The notes under the pieces: generated by a model | What the model saw: the letters and a program-made list of their open reading frames with translations, nothing else | Database searches by the model: none | What the model was told of the DNA's origin: nothing | Position numbers and translations under genes: made by a program | Part shown: in pieces, positions 47,338 through 58,289 of the stretch | Layout of the letters: the number at the start of each line of letters is the position of its first letter | Numbering within the stretch: position 1 is the stretch's first letter | Origin: Dipteris shenzhenensis | Taxonomy: Eukaryota > Polypodiophyta > Polypodiopsida > Gleicheniales | NCBI GenBank assembly: GCA_047967505.1 | Contig: CM106541.1 | Length of the DNA stretch: 64,000 bases | Direction: 5' to 3' (one strand)

Positions 47338-47930
47338 ATGGGTGGCTATTTTTTGGATCTTGATGGATTTCCTTGCATTTTGTGTTGTGATTTTGGAGGT
47401 GTGCAGATCGAAGGGATGAGTGAAAGCTTGTCAGATGATGCACCAATGCTCGAGAGCATAAAGTGGCTTACGGAGAGGTTGTATTATCATTGCACTCATT
47501 GCAAGCGAGAAGTACGACATCAACGCTGTATTGTCATGCACCACTTGAGGATGTATGGGGGGGAGCCCAAACCAGTACCCACCATTGGTGGTGCACCTGG
47601 TGATGAATCATCAAAAAGTCAATGCTATTTGAGTTTGTGATTAATATTGCATGCGTACACGACACAAAATCTTGAGACAAGATCTTATATTTACACGAAA
47701 CCTTGAGACAGGATGAGGAGGGTAGTGAGGGTGGTGTGCGTATACCTTCACACTTTGAGAAGGAGTATAGTCTCCCGGATGTGCCAGATGATGATGAGGG
47801 TATGGGAAGTTATTTCCACAGATCCATCAAAATTTGGAGAGTGGCACTAGTGCCATTCTCTGATGATTTTTTTAAGAAATTCACCATAACCTCATTAAGG
47901 GATGATGTTATTATCATCCACTGAAACTAA
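47338..47930 (+). pseudogene. Possible start of a CACTA transposase gene (transposase-associated Cys/His domain)
   Basis: The first open stretch (47338-47640) contains ESIKWLTERLYYHCTHCKRE and CIVMHHLRMYGGEP. Its CxxC...HL..G spacing resembles the transposase-associated domain at the front of plant TNP2 proteins. A second stretch (47703-47924) is acidic (DVPDDDEGMG). It begins 40 bp after the palindrome array, where a CACTA gene would start. No TNP2 core follows; different repeats replace it after about 47840. Confidence 0.35.
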
Positions 47931-49765
47931 AATGGTACTAGTGCATTTTTTTTGCCACTTCATATGAGGTTGTGGAGAAGAAGAGAAAGGCTATTTGTAA
48001 TGCATTTTTTGTTGTATTTTAAGTGTTTCATTAAGAACCCTCATGATGTGGTGATAGGAGGTTATAGTACTTTATACAATTCTCTATGTTAGAAGTGACA
48101 TTCTCCTTTACCTCATAGGGAGAATGGTGCTAGTGCCATTCTCCATATTCTTAGAGGGAGAATGCCGTGAGAGTTACATTGTATATAATAAATGAGTTTC
48201 TTGGAATTATACTGCACAGGGATTATTGATGCATGGAAGGAGAGAGGGACAAATACTACAAATGAAAACATAACAACAAAAATGTGTACATTGTTGGAAG
48301 TGGTATCAGGAGAGAGCAACTTTGAGGTCAATAAGGATGTTGGAATGAATGATGCAAGGAAGGAGAAAGAGATAATTAATATGCAAGAGAACATGCCACT
48401 GGAAATGGGGATAACTACAAGCAACCTCATTGGCAATATATTTTTGAAGTGGTGTCAAGGGCTAGCGTGTCTGAGGTCAACTCAGATCTTGGTGATGTTG
48501 GAATCAGTTATGCTTCAAAGAAAGTGGAGACAACTACTAGACAATAAAACATGCTATTAGAATTGTGGACAACTACAAGCAACCTCAATAGCAATGCACT
48601 TTTGGAAGTGGTGTCAAGAGCTAGTAAATCACTACTACACACATGGGCCTAAAGCGGGCTTAAAAAGTGTCGCTATAGAGAATCATAGCAGTCCCCATTA
48701 TTGAAGGTTAGATTTTAGAGAATGGATATGGTGCCATTTTTCATGTGATTGGCACTAGTGATATTGGCTATGGTATATATTGAAATGGAGGTTGCAAGCA
48801 GAAATCCTTTAGCAACATATTCACACTAAAACATGTAAGGGGTAGATTAGCAATGGTGCCATGCTAGACTGAGAGATATTATATTTTTGATACAATGACA
48901 CCAATGCCATTCTACTCTATTAATGTTTGTGTAGAATGACACTACTGCCAAATCTCAAGCCACTCTCCACAATATGAATTAGCTTGCCGCTCTCAATCTA
49001 TATATATGTCAGTGTCAAGTAGATTGGCAGCAGTGCCATGCTAAAAGGGAAGATGGAAGATGTGGAACATTTACGCATAACATTTTTGAGACATTGGCAA
49101 TAGTGCCATTATCCCCAAACTCTCATGGATTAGAATGGCACTAGTGCCATTCTTGGCACTGGTGCCAATCTCTTGCTATTAGTCACACAGAGAATCACAT
49201 CAGTTCCCACTAAAGGTTAGATTTTAGAGAATTCTCCATGTGAGTTTGTGTAGAATGTCACTGGTGCCAATCATTGGCGACAGTGCCATTATCCCCAAAC
49301 TCTCATGGATTAGAATGGCACTAGTGCCATTCTCTATAAGAATGGCACTGGTGTCAATCTCATTGCTATCAGTCACATAGAGAATCACATCAGTGCCCAC
49401 TGAAGGTTAGATTTTAGAGAAATCTCCATGTGAGTTTTGTGTAGAATGTCACTGGTGCCAATCTCTTGCCATTCTCCTCAATTAGAATTAGTTTGCCACT
49501 CTCATTCTATGTCAATGTTAAGTAGACTGGTAGTAGTGCCATTATCATTGTATGCTAATGTTAAGTAGATTGGCAACATATGTGGGAAGATTTATGCATG
49601 ACATTTTTTAGACATTGGCCATAGTGCCATTATCCACAAACTCGCATGGATTAGAATACCACTGATGCCATTGTCTATGTGAGTTTGTACAGAATGGCAC
49701 TAGTGCCAGCCTCATTGGTGTTAGTCACATAGAGAATCACAACAGTGCCCACTGAAGGATAGATT
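47841..49765. repeat. Region of GGCACTAGTGCC palindromes and direct repeats
   Basis: Palindromes of the type AATGGCACTAGTGCCATT recur: good copies at about 47843, 48121, 49136 and 49316, half or diverged copies near 48765, 48935, 49095, 49155, 49275, 49345, 49450, 49620 and 49695. A longer unit (AGAATCACATCAGTGCCCAC, then GAAGGTTAGATTTTAGAGAA) recurs at about 48690, 49195, 49380 and 49730. A further pair (ACAAGCAACCTCA...GAAGTGGTGTCAAGAGCTAG) lies at about 48418 and 48568. The density of inverted motifs suggests the end regions of a DNA transposon family different from block B. Confidence 0.65.
48630..48690 (+). mobile_element. CACTA element terminus (CACTACTACACAC)
   Basis: CACTACTACACACA starts at 48630. 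The same 13 bases begin the CACTA end at 58290. About 40 bp inside, GTGTCGCTATAGAGAATC keeps half of the block B palindrome. The terminus points to the right, but the palindrome family changes straight after it, so the element is truncated or rearranged. Confidence 0.55.
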
Positions 49766-49796
49766 TTTTAGAATGGATTTGGTGCCATTTTTCATG

Positions 49797-50420
49797 TGAT
49801 TGGCATGTCAAGACTGACTATGGTATATATTGAAATGGAGGTTGCAAGGAGAAATCCTATAATTATAGCTGTTAGCAGGTATATGGCAAATCTTGGCAAG
49901 AAGCATTGGGAGGCAGTGAAAGGTATCATGAGATACTTGAATGGTACAAAGAACATGTGCATTTTCTTTGGGAGGAAGGACACATCTGTTGTTGGATATG
50001 CATGTTTTATCATTCACTGGAGGTGCAGTTTCATGGGTCTCTCATTTGCAACCATGTACGGCTTTGTCTACCACTGAGGCAGAGTATGTCGCATCCACTG
50101 AGGCAGAGTATGTTGCATCCACTGAGGCATGCAAGGAAGCTATATGGCTTACTCGTCTAGTGGGAGAGTTGAGCATTGTAGGAGAGGTTCCAGTTTTGCA
50201 CTATGATAGTCAGAGTGCCATCCAGTTGGCACGGAATTCTGTCTTCCATGCGAAGACAAAGCATATTGATGTGAAGTATCACTTCATTAGAAAGGCGATT
50301 GCGGATAAGCGCATCCAGCTTGTCAAGGTTCACACAAATGAGAACCCTGCAGATCTTCTTACAAAGAGTCTTTCCTCAGAGCGATTTGCACATTGCAGAG
50401 TATTGATGGGTGTCGGATGA
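49797..50420 (+). pseudogene. Ty1/copia RNase H end
   Basis: A first frame (49797-50030: AVSRYMANLGKKHWEAVKGI, MRYLNGTKNMCIFFG) shifts into a second (49990-50420: GGAVSWVSHLQPCTALSTTE, YHFIRKAIADKRIQLVKVHT, ADLLTKSLSSERFAHCR). These are standard copia RNase H motifs; RT, integrase and gag are missing. A 24-bp tandem duplication (TEAEYVAS twice) lies at about 50076-50125. The 5' edge is joined to the palindrome region. Confidence 0.88.
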
Positions 50421-50475
50421 CATTAGGATGCCCATCTTCTCCCTTAAAGGAGCATTGGCCTTTAAGTGGGAGAGG

Positions 50476-50640
50476 TGGTTGGGGTAAAGGCCAATGGCCT
50501 AGTATATACCCCTTTGTACCATACATACATAATAAGAGCTTACCTTGATCTGGGTGAGTTAGCACCCGCAATTTTCGGTGTTCTCCTTTTCTTTGTTACT
50601 CTCCGATAAGACCTCCTCTCCATCAATATCTATCATGAAG
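50476..50640 (+). other. Candidate 3' LTR start of the copia tail
   Basis: A purine-rich AAGTGGGAGAGG precedes TGGTTGGGGTAAAGG at 50476, the expected polypurine tract/LTR junction after copia RNase H. The LTR end is not defined because the 5' LTR is absent. Confidence 0.4.
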
Positions 50641-50879
50641 GTTTAAGGGGCAACCCCCAACTAAAATTTCTCCCCACAAAAACCACCCTCTTTACTTACG
50701 AATTGACATATGTTTTCCTAAAGTTGAACTTAGAAACCCCTCCTTTTATTGTGATCCTACTAATGTTTTTCCTGAAGATGAATGTAAAATCTAGTCCTTT
50801 TGAATGCATGTCGTACACTAATATCATTTTGTGAGCCGAGAGCCCCCAAGCCAATGCTTAATGCAAAAAACTTATAAAA

Positions 50880-51215
50880 TTTGCCTAACTTTCAAATTTC
50901 AAGGTCTAAATCGAACAAAATAGCCAAAAAATTTGCCAAAAAATTCATGCTATTGACAAGGCCTTTAACATGCCCATCTAAGATGCTGAAGAGTACCACT
51001 CCTATGGGTGGAATATCCATAGTTTGAAATGGTCCTATCCATACATAAATGAACTTCCCATACTTTGTCTCATATATTAACACAAAATCACCCTTGACAA
51101 ACTTAGAAATCCTTACATGCCAATCATGCCAAGCTTTTCTCTTTCACCCTTCTATTTTTGTGGCAAGCTATGCAAGTCCTTGATCTTTCTCTAACTTCAT
51201 GAAGGACTAAGCATG
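50880..51215 (-). pseudogene. Ty3/gypsy integrase C-terminal remnant
   Basis: The minus strand reads HVRISKFVKGDFVL.YETKYG then FIYVWIGPFQTMD and VVLFSILDGHVKGLVNS. This matches the C-terminal part of plant gypsy polyproteins (GDLVL..., G.W.GPF, L...G......N). Frameshifts are present and nothing upstream in the element is preserved. Confidence 0.55.
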
Positions 51216-51472
51216 CCACGTATAATCCATGGAAATCTTTTGTGCTTTAAGTGCCTGGGTTAACTCGAAAGGGCACGATGACTTCTTGCCTTAGCTGATA
51301 AGTGCTTGGTTAAGCTTGTATGGTCTTGCAAAGCCTTTTTCCACGTTTGCAACCTTACCCTATTCCTCTTTAGCTCTTTCAATACAATTCTTCCCTCATA
51401 GTGTCTCAATATCTATCTGTAATCCACTTACACAATTCATAACTCAGAGAGGAGAGAATAGAGGTTAGGCTA

Positions 51473-51490
51473 CCTTTGATACCATGTAGG
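51473..51490 (-). other. Possible degenerate LTR/PBS junction
   Basis: CCTTTGATACCA followed at once by TGTAGGAAAGG resembles, on the minus strand, an LTR end followed by a decayed tRNA-iMet primer binding site (TGGTATCAGAGC in intact elements). Confidence 0.25.
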
Positions 51491-51499
51491 AAAGGAAAG

Positions 51500-53290
51500 A
51501 GCAAGGAAAAAATCAGGGGTGAATTTTAGCCATGTGGCAAATTTAAAGGCTTCTCTAAGATATAGGGCTAAGATTTTAGAGCTTTGAATTCGATATATTT
51601 GTCCACAAGCATACGTGGCCTAGTACTTAAGGCTTCAAATTCAATGATAAATTTTCCAAAACAATGGTAGTAGGGATAATTTTGTAACTCTACATGGGGA
51701 AAGATATACCCATTGACCTACACTTATGCAACTATATTCCCCCTTTTTTTTTTAATACTGGTGAGGAGAGGGTAGTCTAGGTCACAAGGACTCTCCACAT
51801 AAACCTACAAATGTACATCTATGAAATTCTCATATGAATGGACCTACAAATGCACGATTTATGTACAAGTAGGCTTAGGAGAAGTAGACCATCCCTAGTA
51901 TACTAACCCAACCCACACACTAACCAATGTACACTGTGAGATTGTGATACTAAATAGTGTAACAAAAACAAAGACATGTTATCACATATTAAATAGTACT
52001 TGTGAAAGAATGTTGCAAGCAATGTATAGGTTGTAAACAACATTCTTGTTGCAGTTTTTTGTGTTGTACGGTACTCGAGTTTAGGCTAAAAGCTTAACAA
52101 GCTATGCTTGTTAATCAAATCCCAACAACCATTTACGTTCTCAATGGCCTACTGCACAAGTTGATGAAATATTTAGTAATACACTTATACTAAAGACATA
52201 TTTCATGTTATGTTCATCTATCAACAAAAATTTCCCAACATCTTTACTAGGTGATTCAAGATCGATGTACTATGATAAGCTTGAAATATTTCACTTTGAC
52301 ATGCCGATTTCACGGAACTCATAATAAGACCATATCTGCACACAATTTCAAGATTGATGCAGACTAGAGACTTATTCTTTCTACATGCAATGTTTTATTC
52401 TTAACATCAAATTGGTGAGTTGATTTTGGAGTGAGAAAGGGGGTTCGTAGGCTAAGCCTTAGGATTAGGACACCATCCCTAACTCAACCCACACATTAAT
52501 CGATGTACACCTTGAGATTGTAATACCAAATACTTTAACAAATTAACTTATCACATATTGAATAGCATTTGTGAAAGAATGTTCCACGCAATGTATAGGT
52601 TGTAAACAACATTCTTGTTGCATGCAATATATACGTTGTTTGTGTTGTAGGACAACATGAAACATTTAGTAATACACTCAGACTAAAGATATAAAAATTG
52701 GTGCATAATACTCGATACTTATTCTTTGTACATGCAATGTTTAATTCTTAACATAAATTTGGTGAGTTGATTTTGGAGTAAGAAAAGGGGGTTTGCATTT
52801 AATGTTTGTATTTTGTTCGACCACCTTGCTTTTGTTTCAAATAAAGGATTTTCCAAGCATCAAAGATAGCACGCTAAACTCATGCACAGAAATGGCCATA
52901 CTTTAATCGCTATGCATGAAGGTGATGTAACAGATGATGTAGAGTTATCAAATTTTAATGTGGGGATGGGAGCTCTAAGAAAGAGAATAAGCAAGAATCA
53001 ACATTTGGTTCTCGAAAAATGGCTATATGGCATTGTCCATGCCACAAGAAATTGTGCAAGGGCTTCGAATCGGTCTAGCCAGTTAATGATAGCTCTTGAG
53101 GGAGAGAAGGCACGAGGGCTCTACAAGTCATAAGAGCAAGGCTTGTGTGGTTGTGTGTGGGCACTGGGGCTTAACTCCATGAGAGTGGTAAGATGAATAG
53201 ACGAGCAAGGCTCTTGGGATTGAGGACCAACTTGCGTCTACCCAAGCTTGAATAAATTATAGCTATAAGCAGGCATTGTTGCATACAGAG
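51500..53290. repeat. Non-coding DNA with diverged duplicated segments
   Basis: The segment CACTAACCAATGTACACTGT ... GTAAACAACATTCTTGTTGCA at about 51914-52053 recurs at about 52492-52625. The segment TTATTCTTTCTACATGCAAT ... GGTGAGTTGATTTTGGAGTG at about 52370-52440 recurs at about 52719-52790. No supported gene; a short open stretch at 52882-53133 shows no motif. Confidence 0.6.
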
Positions 53291-53507
53291 TGCTATGGGC
53301 GGGGTGGTAAAGAGAGATCGTACGTTTGGAAATGAGGAAAACCCCTTGGGTGAGGGGTCTTTCTTGCCCAAGCTTGGGCGGCCACCTAAAATTAGCGGGT
53401 TGAACCGAATAGTCATGTGGAATCTAGTATATTATTTTTTGGGAGGGGGGTTGTGTGTAAACCTCTCTCTCTCACACACACACACACATGGAAGGGTTAA
53501 GGAATCG

Positions 53508-53516
53508 GCACGTGGC
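53508..53516 (+). promoter_or_regulatory. GCACGTGGC (ABRE/G-box) upstream of K3
   Basis: The ACGTGGC core lies about 150 bp before the K3 ATG, nearly the same distance as one of the two boxes in front of K2. The shared position supports a common ancestral control element. Confidence 0.45.
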
Positions 53517-53663
53517 TTGAAAAGCGAAAAGGAGACAAGCAAGCTTGAAGAGCAAACAAAAGCCCAAATACTAAGCCGCCGCTCTTCCCTCAGTTTCTTT
53601 CATCTTCTTCATCTTCTTCACGGCGGCTGCTGCTGTCGCTCCGCTTCCATTGCTCTGATCGCC

Positions 53664-55169
53664 ATGGCCTCCCCCCCTTCCAACAAGCGACCCAAACTCT
53701 CCGTCTCCCCTCCCCCTCCCAAGCCCCTCGGCCTCTTCTACCACCTTGGCCCCGAGCTGGGCCGTGGCCAATTCGGGATCATCCATCTCTGCACTCACAA
53801 ATCCTCTCGCCTCTCCTTCGCGTGCAAATCCATCCCCAAGTCCTCCCTCACCTCTCCCCAACACTTCTCCGATGTCCTCTCCGAAATCCGCACCATGCAG
53901 CTCCTCTCCTCCCACCCCCACGTCGTCCGCCTCCACCATGCCTTCGAGGACCGCGCCTCCTTCCACCTCGTCATGGAGCTTTGCGGTGGCGGGGAGCTCT
54001 ACCATCGTATCGTCAAGAAGACTCGCTACTCAGAAATGGAGGCGGCTCCTCTCATCAAGACTTTGGTGGAAACGATTGACTTCCTCCACCAAAGGGGTGT
54101 TATCCACAGGGATATCAAACCTGAGAACATACTCCTTGGGCACAACTCTGATTCTGCTGAAATTAAACTTGGGGACTTTGGATTAGCCCTACGCTTCTCG
54201 AGAGGTAAATGGATGGGCTTGACAAGGTTCTTTCTGTAATATATTCTTTTGGCAAATTTTTTGCAGATTGAGCGAAAACTCTAGCAAATCTCACGTTTTT
54301 CGTTCACGTGATGTAGGTGAGAAATTCACAGGTGTGGCTGGAACACCCTGCTACATTGCCCCGGAGATGCTCCAAGGTGAATACTCAGAGGAAATCGATA
54401 TCTGGAGCGCTGGGGTGCTTCTTTACGTTCTGCTAAGTGGAGTGCACCCTTTCTGGGCGGAAGACGAACGAGGCATATTCGAAGCGATCAAGAAAGCTGA
54501 ATTGCGTTTTCCCCGAGGTCAATGGCGCAAGGTTTCCCCCTCTGCGAAAGATTTGATCCGTCGGATGCTATGCTCAGACGTGAAGGCCAGGCTGACCCCT
54601 TCCCAAATTCTTGGTATGTTATATGTCTTCCTTCGTGGGGAGTATTAACCATGGCTATTCGCAATTCATAATCCAAGGGACTTTGAGTGTGAATCGTGAT
54701 TGCTAATCGTTTTTGGTTTACAGATCATCCTTGGATTCGCCACCATACAGCTCGTCGCAAGAACGGGTACAAGCCGGAGCTTCAAAAGGCTACACAGGCG
54801 GAGCACCACGGACACGGTGCGATTGCCTCATCAGGTGAAAGGGCCTGCACAAAAGAACCTCAATCACAGGTGCCGTTGCGGTTTGCTGCTAGAGTGAATG
54901 CTGCTGATTGCGCTCGGCTCCAAATTAATGCTTGCCCGGGCGTTTCTGCTCAGGGTGTCACTTCTCAAGCTCTGAAGGGAAACGATGCCGTGCCTGCAAT
55001 TTGTTTCGATTGCTTAGACAATACAGGCTTAACGCCCAACAATGCACACAAATTTGCAGCACACACATCGAGATTTGTTGGTGAAGAATTTGGGTGGACG
55101 GAGCCGCTGCAACAGAAAGGTGGCGGGATCTCTTCCTTCTCCGTAGCTCCATCTGTTGCAGTCTTTTGA
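53664..55169 (+). CDS. K3: Ser/Thr protein kinase, PEPC-kinase-related type, shortened C-terminus (3 exons)
   Basis: Exons 53664-54204, 54317-54613 and 54724-55169 join in frame (introns 112 and 110 nt, GT..AG, phase 1) to 427 aa ending in TGA. The ATG is in GCCATGG context and aligns with K2. The N-terminus carries KRPKL (residues 8-12), a plausible nuclear targeting signal. Kinase domain: GRGQFG (33-38), ACK Lys55, HRD 148-150, DFG 171-173, CYIAPEMLQG, LLSGVHPFW, then DHPWIRHH. All catalytic residues are present. The C-terminal extension is about 100 aa shorter than in K1/K2: after AAHTSRFVGEEF it resumes at GW and the end SSFSVAPSVAVF, so the FNEVITAVI...FLVVYDRL module is missing while the extreme tail remains. 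This may alter regulation or partner binding. Confidence 0.87.
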
Positions 55170-55600
55170 AGCGACTGTAGAAAGCAGCAGCTTCAAGCAT
55201 TCTTTATAGATATCCAAATTCTTCGTGGGATCTCTTCCTTCGTCCTGTAGCAGTCTTTGGAAGGGACAAGCATCCCTTTTCGACGTCCAAATACGTCGTG
55301 GTTGACAAACATGTTCAAAAAAAGAGCTTTCATGCCCTTACACATAAGCTTCAACGTATACAAACCTTTGATTTTGTAACTAGTGTGCATTGGGTTACAA
55401 ACTTTTCAAATGACAAATGGTTCACTTTTTTCTTAGTTAGTAGCGGGACAAATTGAGTTGTCCATGCATGTTATGGGGTCTCAAAGGAGTTCTTTAAATG
55501 GTTGCCTAGCAAAGCTAAAAGCTTACCTTCCTTCTAGAGATGAGGGGTCATGTAATTTCGTAGAATCTCAAGTAAATCCAGAATGATTCCTTAGGGGACT
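55170..55600. other. K3 3' flank, no further gene
   Basis: GATCTCTTCCTTC(T/G)CCGT..C(T/A)..TGTTGCAGTC is partly repeated at about 55128 and 55228, so a short segment of the K3 3' end was duplicated. No poly(A) signal can be placed with confidence. Confidence 0.35.
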
Positions 55601-57721
55601 TTGGTGGACATTTTGGTATCTTACATTTTGGTCAAAATTCAATGGAAAAATATTATGCATCATTCACATCTATTTCCCATGGTGCACCGTCATTTCTATG
55701 ATATGATTCTTGCTTCAATCTTTGTGCTAGTAGGAGAGGATCAAATTATGATGGTACTACTCATCCATGATTCTTAATTCTAAGAATACAACTATTTTGG
55801 GTAGTTTTCTGTCTAGCCTCCTGGCATAATCGTATTTCTCCCTTAACTGACTCATCTGGAGTGATGGAGGTGGTGGATAGAAGATTTCTATAATGAGCAT
55901 GAAGTATTTGGAGGTCATCTTCAGTGCTACAACCAAAGTGCCATCTTTTTCTTGAGAAGAAACGTTTCTTCATTGGCTCTCTTCCTTCTTATTAACTTGA
56001 AGTTGTCTTTTGTTGGTGTGACATATCTTCTCTTGAATTCTTGATTCCCTCTTTGGTTTCAATAGTTGCTCTACATCATCATTAGTACCGTCTTTCCATC
56101 TGTTCAAGATGCTTGATTGATACTTGATTGAGTTTTGATTACCATCCATCCTTTGTGCTTTTAACTTGGCCATGTATTTTCTTTCGTCCTTAAGAACCCT
56201 TTGAGTGTTTTCTACATTTATTTCCCAAGCTTTTGAGATAAGTTGTGCTCCAAAAAACTACTCATCTAGATATTAGATATCTAAGCTTGAACACTCTTAA
56301 GATTAAAAAGAACGAGGTATACCTTAAACCAAGAGGTGGATCTCCTCTCACAACAAAAATCATAGGTAAGTAGAATTGGTTTGTGAATAGATAAATAAAG
56401 AGAGGAGAATTTCTGACCTATGAGTCTACTTGTTGTTTAATTAGGTCATAAGGAGTGTATATCCTGTCAAGTCTAGATTCCCTTCTATTATCCAATACTT
56501 GATTGTTGCACCAATGAATTCCCCTGTAGGGGAGGAGTCTACAAGGTGTAGACTACCTTTTAGTTAGTTCTAGGCATGCATTTCTCACCCCCTGATAACT
56601 GATCCCTTCCCTAACCATTTGTCCTATGTTCTCAACCATATTGAAATCCCCTAGTACCATATGATTTTCGCCCTACTGCAAGTGACTCCCAAGTAATAAC
56701 TCTTGGTTGTGACCTAATGGGGGCATAAATAGAAATTACAGTAAAGCTAATACTATTAATTTCACATTGGAGTGATAGCCAAATGTTACAAGAGTTAAGA
56801 AGAATGTTTATGACACCTTGTTTGTAAAAAAGAAAGTATTCCTATAGCTACACCTCCTCTTCCAACTTGAGGACTTGTATATAACCAACTTCTTCTCCTA
56901 TCTATCTAATTGGGTCTAGACTTTTGGAGTAGATCTAGTAACTTTAACTTCTTGTAGAGCTAGAAATCTGGGAGAAAGAGTATTTACTCTCGACGAATAG
57001 GCAAGTTCATCACCTCTCCAAGGATCAATAAAACTTCTAACATTTAAATTCATAAATGAAATGGCTTTACTTAACATTCTTCTTTATGATCGTTTTTAGC
57101 CCTAGAATTAGGACTATTAACTTGAGGGACTACTCCCTTATTTTGAAACTACCTTCTTTTATTCTAGACAGTAGCAAAGTATTTGCCTTGTAGGGAAAAG
57201 TCTTTTTCTCCAATATTTAGAGCAAGAATGTCTTCTTCAGTTCCTCTTGTAAGAGTTCTATGTCCATGTCATCCTCTCTTTTAACATCATCTTCAAATTC
57301 TTTTAACGATCCTCTTTCAGGACCATATCCTCTGGACATCATGTTCTCATTTTCTTTTATCCACTCTTTAGTCTCTTTATCTACCAGCACATCAAAAGCA
57401 TTTTTAAATACAAAAGATATATCTTTATCCTTACCTTTGTTCAGTAGTAGCATGAGGAGTGTGAGTTTGAGAGTTTGTCTTCCTAGGAGAGCTAGGAGGA
57501 AAAGAGGCCTGTTGAGTTTCTTTAGGGACCCATTTCTCTGTAGGAGGGGTGGGAAGGGGTAGCTATAGACTTTGTATTGGACCTCTTCAGAAGACAATTC
57601 TTGACACTATGGCTTTGCATTCCACACAAGAAGTGGGAAGGTTTTTGTACACAAGCTCTTGTTTCTTGAATATAAATCCATTCCTATTCACTATAACTAG
57701 GGTGTTTGGTAGGTCTTCAAC
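55600..57721 (-). mobile_element. L1-type LINE (ORF1 zinc knuckle, EEP endonuclease, linker); RT missing
   Basis: The minus strand starts within ORF1 at about 57721 (LPNTLVIVNRNGFIFKKQEL; a shifted frame then gives HFLCGMQSHSVKNC, a CCHC-like knuckle). An acidic linker follows (57597-57217). ORF2 begins near 57080 (FMNLNVRSFIDPWRGDELAY, FLALQEVK). EEP motifs follow (LGDFNMVE about 56640, RLDRIY about 56480), then the helical linker (RESRIQEKICHTNKR, 56173-55761). Many stops are present. RT is missing at the 3' side. The ORF2 start matches the LINE at 34.2-36.2 kb (LNVR.. ..EELA...LSP.FLALQEVK), so both belong to one family. The 5' edge is fused to a gypsy fragment at about 57722. Confidence 0.7.
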
Positions 57722-58285
57722 CATAATTGGACCTACAAAGTCTATACCCCACTTTTCAAAGGGTTGGTCCATGAGAACTCTAGTTAAAGGCATATAATCA
57801 TGGATGTGAGATATGGAGACTCATTGGTAAGGATCACAGTGCTTGATGAATTCGGCTACATCCGCAAAGAGCGTTGGGCCCCATAACCCAGCTTGCAACA
57901 CCTTATGGGTCATAAGCTCTCTTGCAAAGTGACCGACTACAATACCTGAATGAGCTTCATCCAGAACCTCCACTAATTCATCTTCTCAAATGCAACAGCA
58001 CCACATAATTCCATCTTTCCCCATTCGGTAAAGTTGTCTAGCTATTAATTGATATGGGGCTGCATCTTTGATCAATTTCCTGCTGGCCCTATCTTTGTTG
58101 AGTGCCTTGTTGTCCTGAGGGAATTCAAAGAAAGGTCCAATCTCCTATGCCCATTCTGAAACTAGAGCTAATAGGGCATCTAGAAGGTCATCTTCCACTC
58201 CTATTGCTACTTCTCCATTGGGAATTCAAGACATATTATCAGCCATGAAATGTGCACATCCCTTTCTAACAACCACTATGAAATC
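57722..58285 (-). mobile_element. Ty3/gypsy RNase H-integrase fragment
   Basis: The minus strand reads ADNMSWIPNGEVAIGVEDD (about 58230), AAPYQLIARQLYRMGKDGIM (about 58040), then the integrase zinc-finger region with AHSGIVVGHFARELMTHKVL and a CxxC whose second Cys is Tyr (CDPYQ), then the start of the integrase core (QPFEKWGIDFVGPI) at about 57735. Stops occur within. Downstream (left) it passes directly into LINE sequence. To the right it ends 5 bp before the CACTA terminus at 58290. Confidence 0.75.
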
Positions 58286-58289
58286 AAAT

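Noticed and set aside
53295-53663. Upstream in-frame start for K3
   Set aside because: The upstream open stretch includes a (CA)n run and has no counterpart in K1 or K2.
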